Assembly (NCBI GenBank): GCA_017550775.1
Contig: JAFZOA010000602.1
Location: 1-30,594 of the forward strand
Direction: 5' to 3'
DNA length: 30,594 nt
Source: Ruminiclostridium sp.
GTDB taxonomy: Bacteria > Bacillota_A > Clostridia > Oscillospirales > Ruminococcaceae
Position numbers and translations under genes: made by a program. Position 1 is the first letter of the stretch; every line of letters begins with the position of its first letter. The notes under the pieces are model-generated. The model made no database searches, was not told the DNA's origin, and was given only the letters and a program-made list of their open reading frames with translations. Below, one piece after another: positions 30,291-30,594 of this stretch.

Positions 30291-30594
30291 TTATATATTC
30301 GCGGTGTTGTGACCCGAGATATGCATTACCCGGAAGTCCGTACACCCGAGTGTTATCAGCGATACCGACGCGTACCGGTCGTTCGACACGAGATAGTCCT
30401 TCACATTGCCGTCCTTGTCCGCCATGATACCGGTTATCATGAACTGCTCCACCGGTTCGCCGTCGTACATGAGCTGGAGAATGTCTCCGATCTCGCCGCC
30501 GCCCGTTTCCGTAACGCAGGCGACCATGCCGAAGCCGGTATTCTCGCGGATATAGCGGTAGAACGCGTTCCGGTCGTACCAGCTCAGAGAGCAG
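30291..30594 (-). CDS. Amidase_6-like protein, N-terminus cut by window edge
   Basis: The frame is open from the right edge to the stop at 30291, about 100 codons. It reads SWYDRNAFYRYIRENTGFGM, later GEIGDILQLMYDGEPVEQFM, then ITGIMADKDGNVKDYLVSND. This is reminiscent of the putative amidase domain (Amidase_6), whose C-terminal part has a W(Y)xNxxxFxxY segment, then GDIxQL and an acidic, Ser/Asp-rich strand. The usual His after the strand is not obvious; SND takes its place. The call is by pattern only. An internal Met (30527) is not the start. It is immediately followed by the ABC-F gene and probably co-transcribed. Confidence 0.45.
   Translation of the reverse strand, partial: CSLSWYDRNAFYRYIRENTGFGMVACVTETGGGEIGDILQLMYDGEPVEQFMITGIMADKDGNVKDYLVSNDRYASVSLITLGCTDFRVMHISGHNTANI

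Overview
The window looks like chromosome from a Gram-positive, gut-type clostridial bacterium, most like Ruminococcus/Oscillospiraceae. The evidence is the dnaA-dnaN-yaaA-recF-remB order, the SRP RNA-dnaX-ebfC-recR order, AGGAGG-type ribosome sites with some TTG starts, AT-rich spacers between GC-richer genes, and a DUF5696/YIP1/NHL carbohydrate-transport cluster. Genus is inference; no rRNA or tRNA is present to fix it.

Left part (1-11.5 kb) is replication and housekeeping, almost all on the minus strand: a partial unknown gene and rsmI; a gene-free AT-rich stretch (1274-1999) with a cluster of DnaA-box-like sites; a small plus-strand membrane protein converging on remB; then, reading leftward in the direction of transcription, dnaA, dnaN, yaaA, recF, remB. 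Upstream of dnaA lies a second unit read from a near-consensus promoter: SRP RNA (a short 4.5S-like form), dnaX, ebfC and recR, closed by a terminator. A patatin-like lipase follows. Two inverted copies of a 90-bp repeat (about 91% identical) lie at 7020 and 11374, and the second is part of a 194-bp element with 19-bp terminal inverted repeats.

Middle part (11.7-25.5 kb) is one long plus-strand run behind a perfect TTGACA-17-TATAAT promoter: two MacB/LolD-like ATPases (the second carrying a C-terminal AbrB-type domain), a very large secreted solute-binding protein with two carbohydrate-binding-like modules, a MalF/MalG-like permease pair, a secreted NHL-propeller/TPR membrane protein, a YIP1-family membrane protein, a DUF5696 secreted protein, and a second MalF/MalG-like pair with long charged N-terminal tails. 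It ends in a strong terminator. I read it as a multi-part glycan or oligosaccharide uptake machine whose substrate and ATPase partnership are unknown. This is the best candidate in the window for an undescribed system.

Right part (25.5-30.6 kb): a SHOCT-domain fragment; a metal-efflux unit (stand-alone HMA chaperone-like protein plus a Zn/Cd/Pb-type P1B ATPase) behind a consensus promoter and a 6-2-6 palindrome like ArsR/SmtB operators; an intergenic block with a 94-bp-period hairpin repeat and GC-rich hairpins; then, on the minus strand, an ABC-F ATPase and the end of an amidase-like gene that runs off the window.
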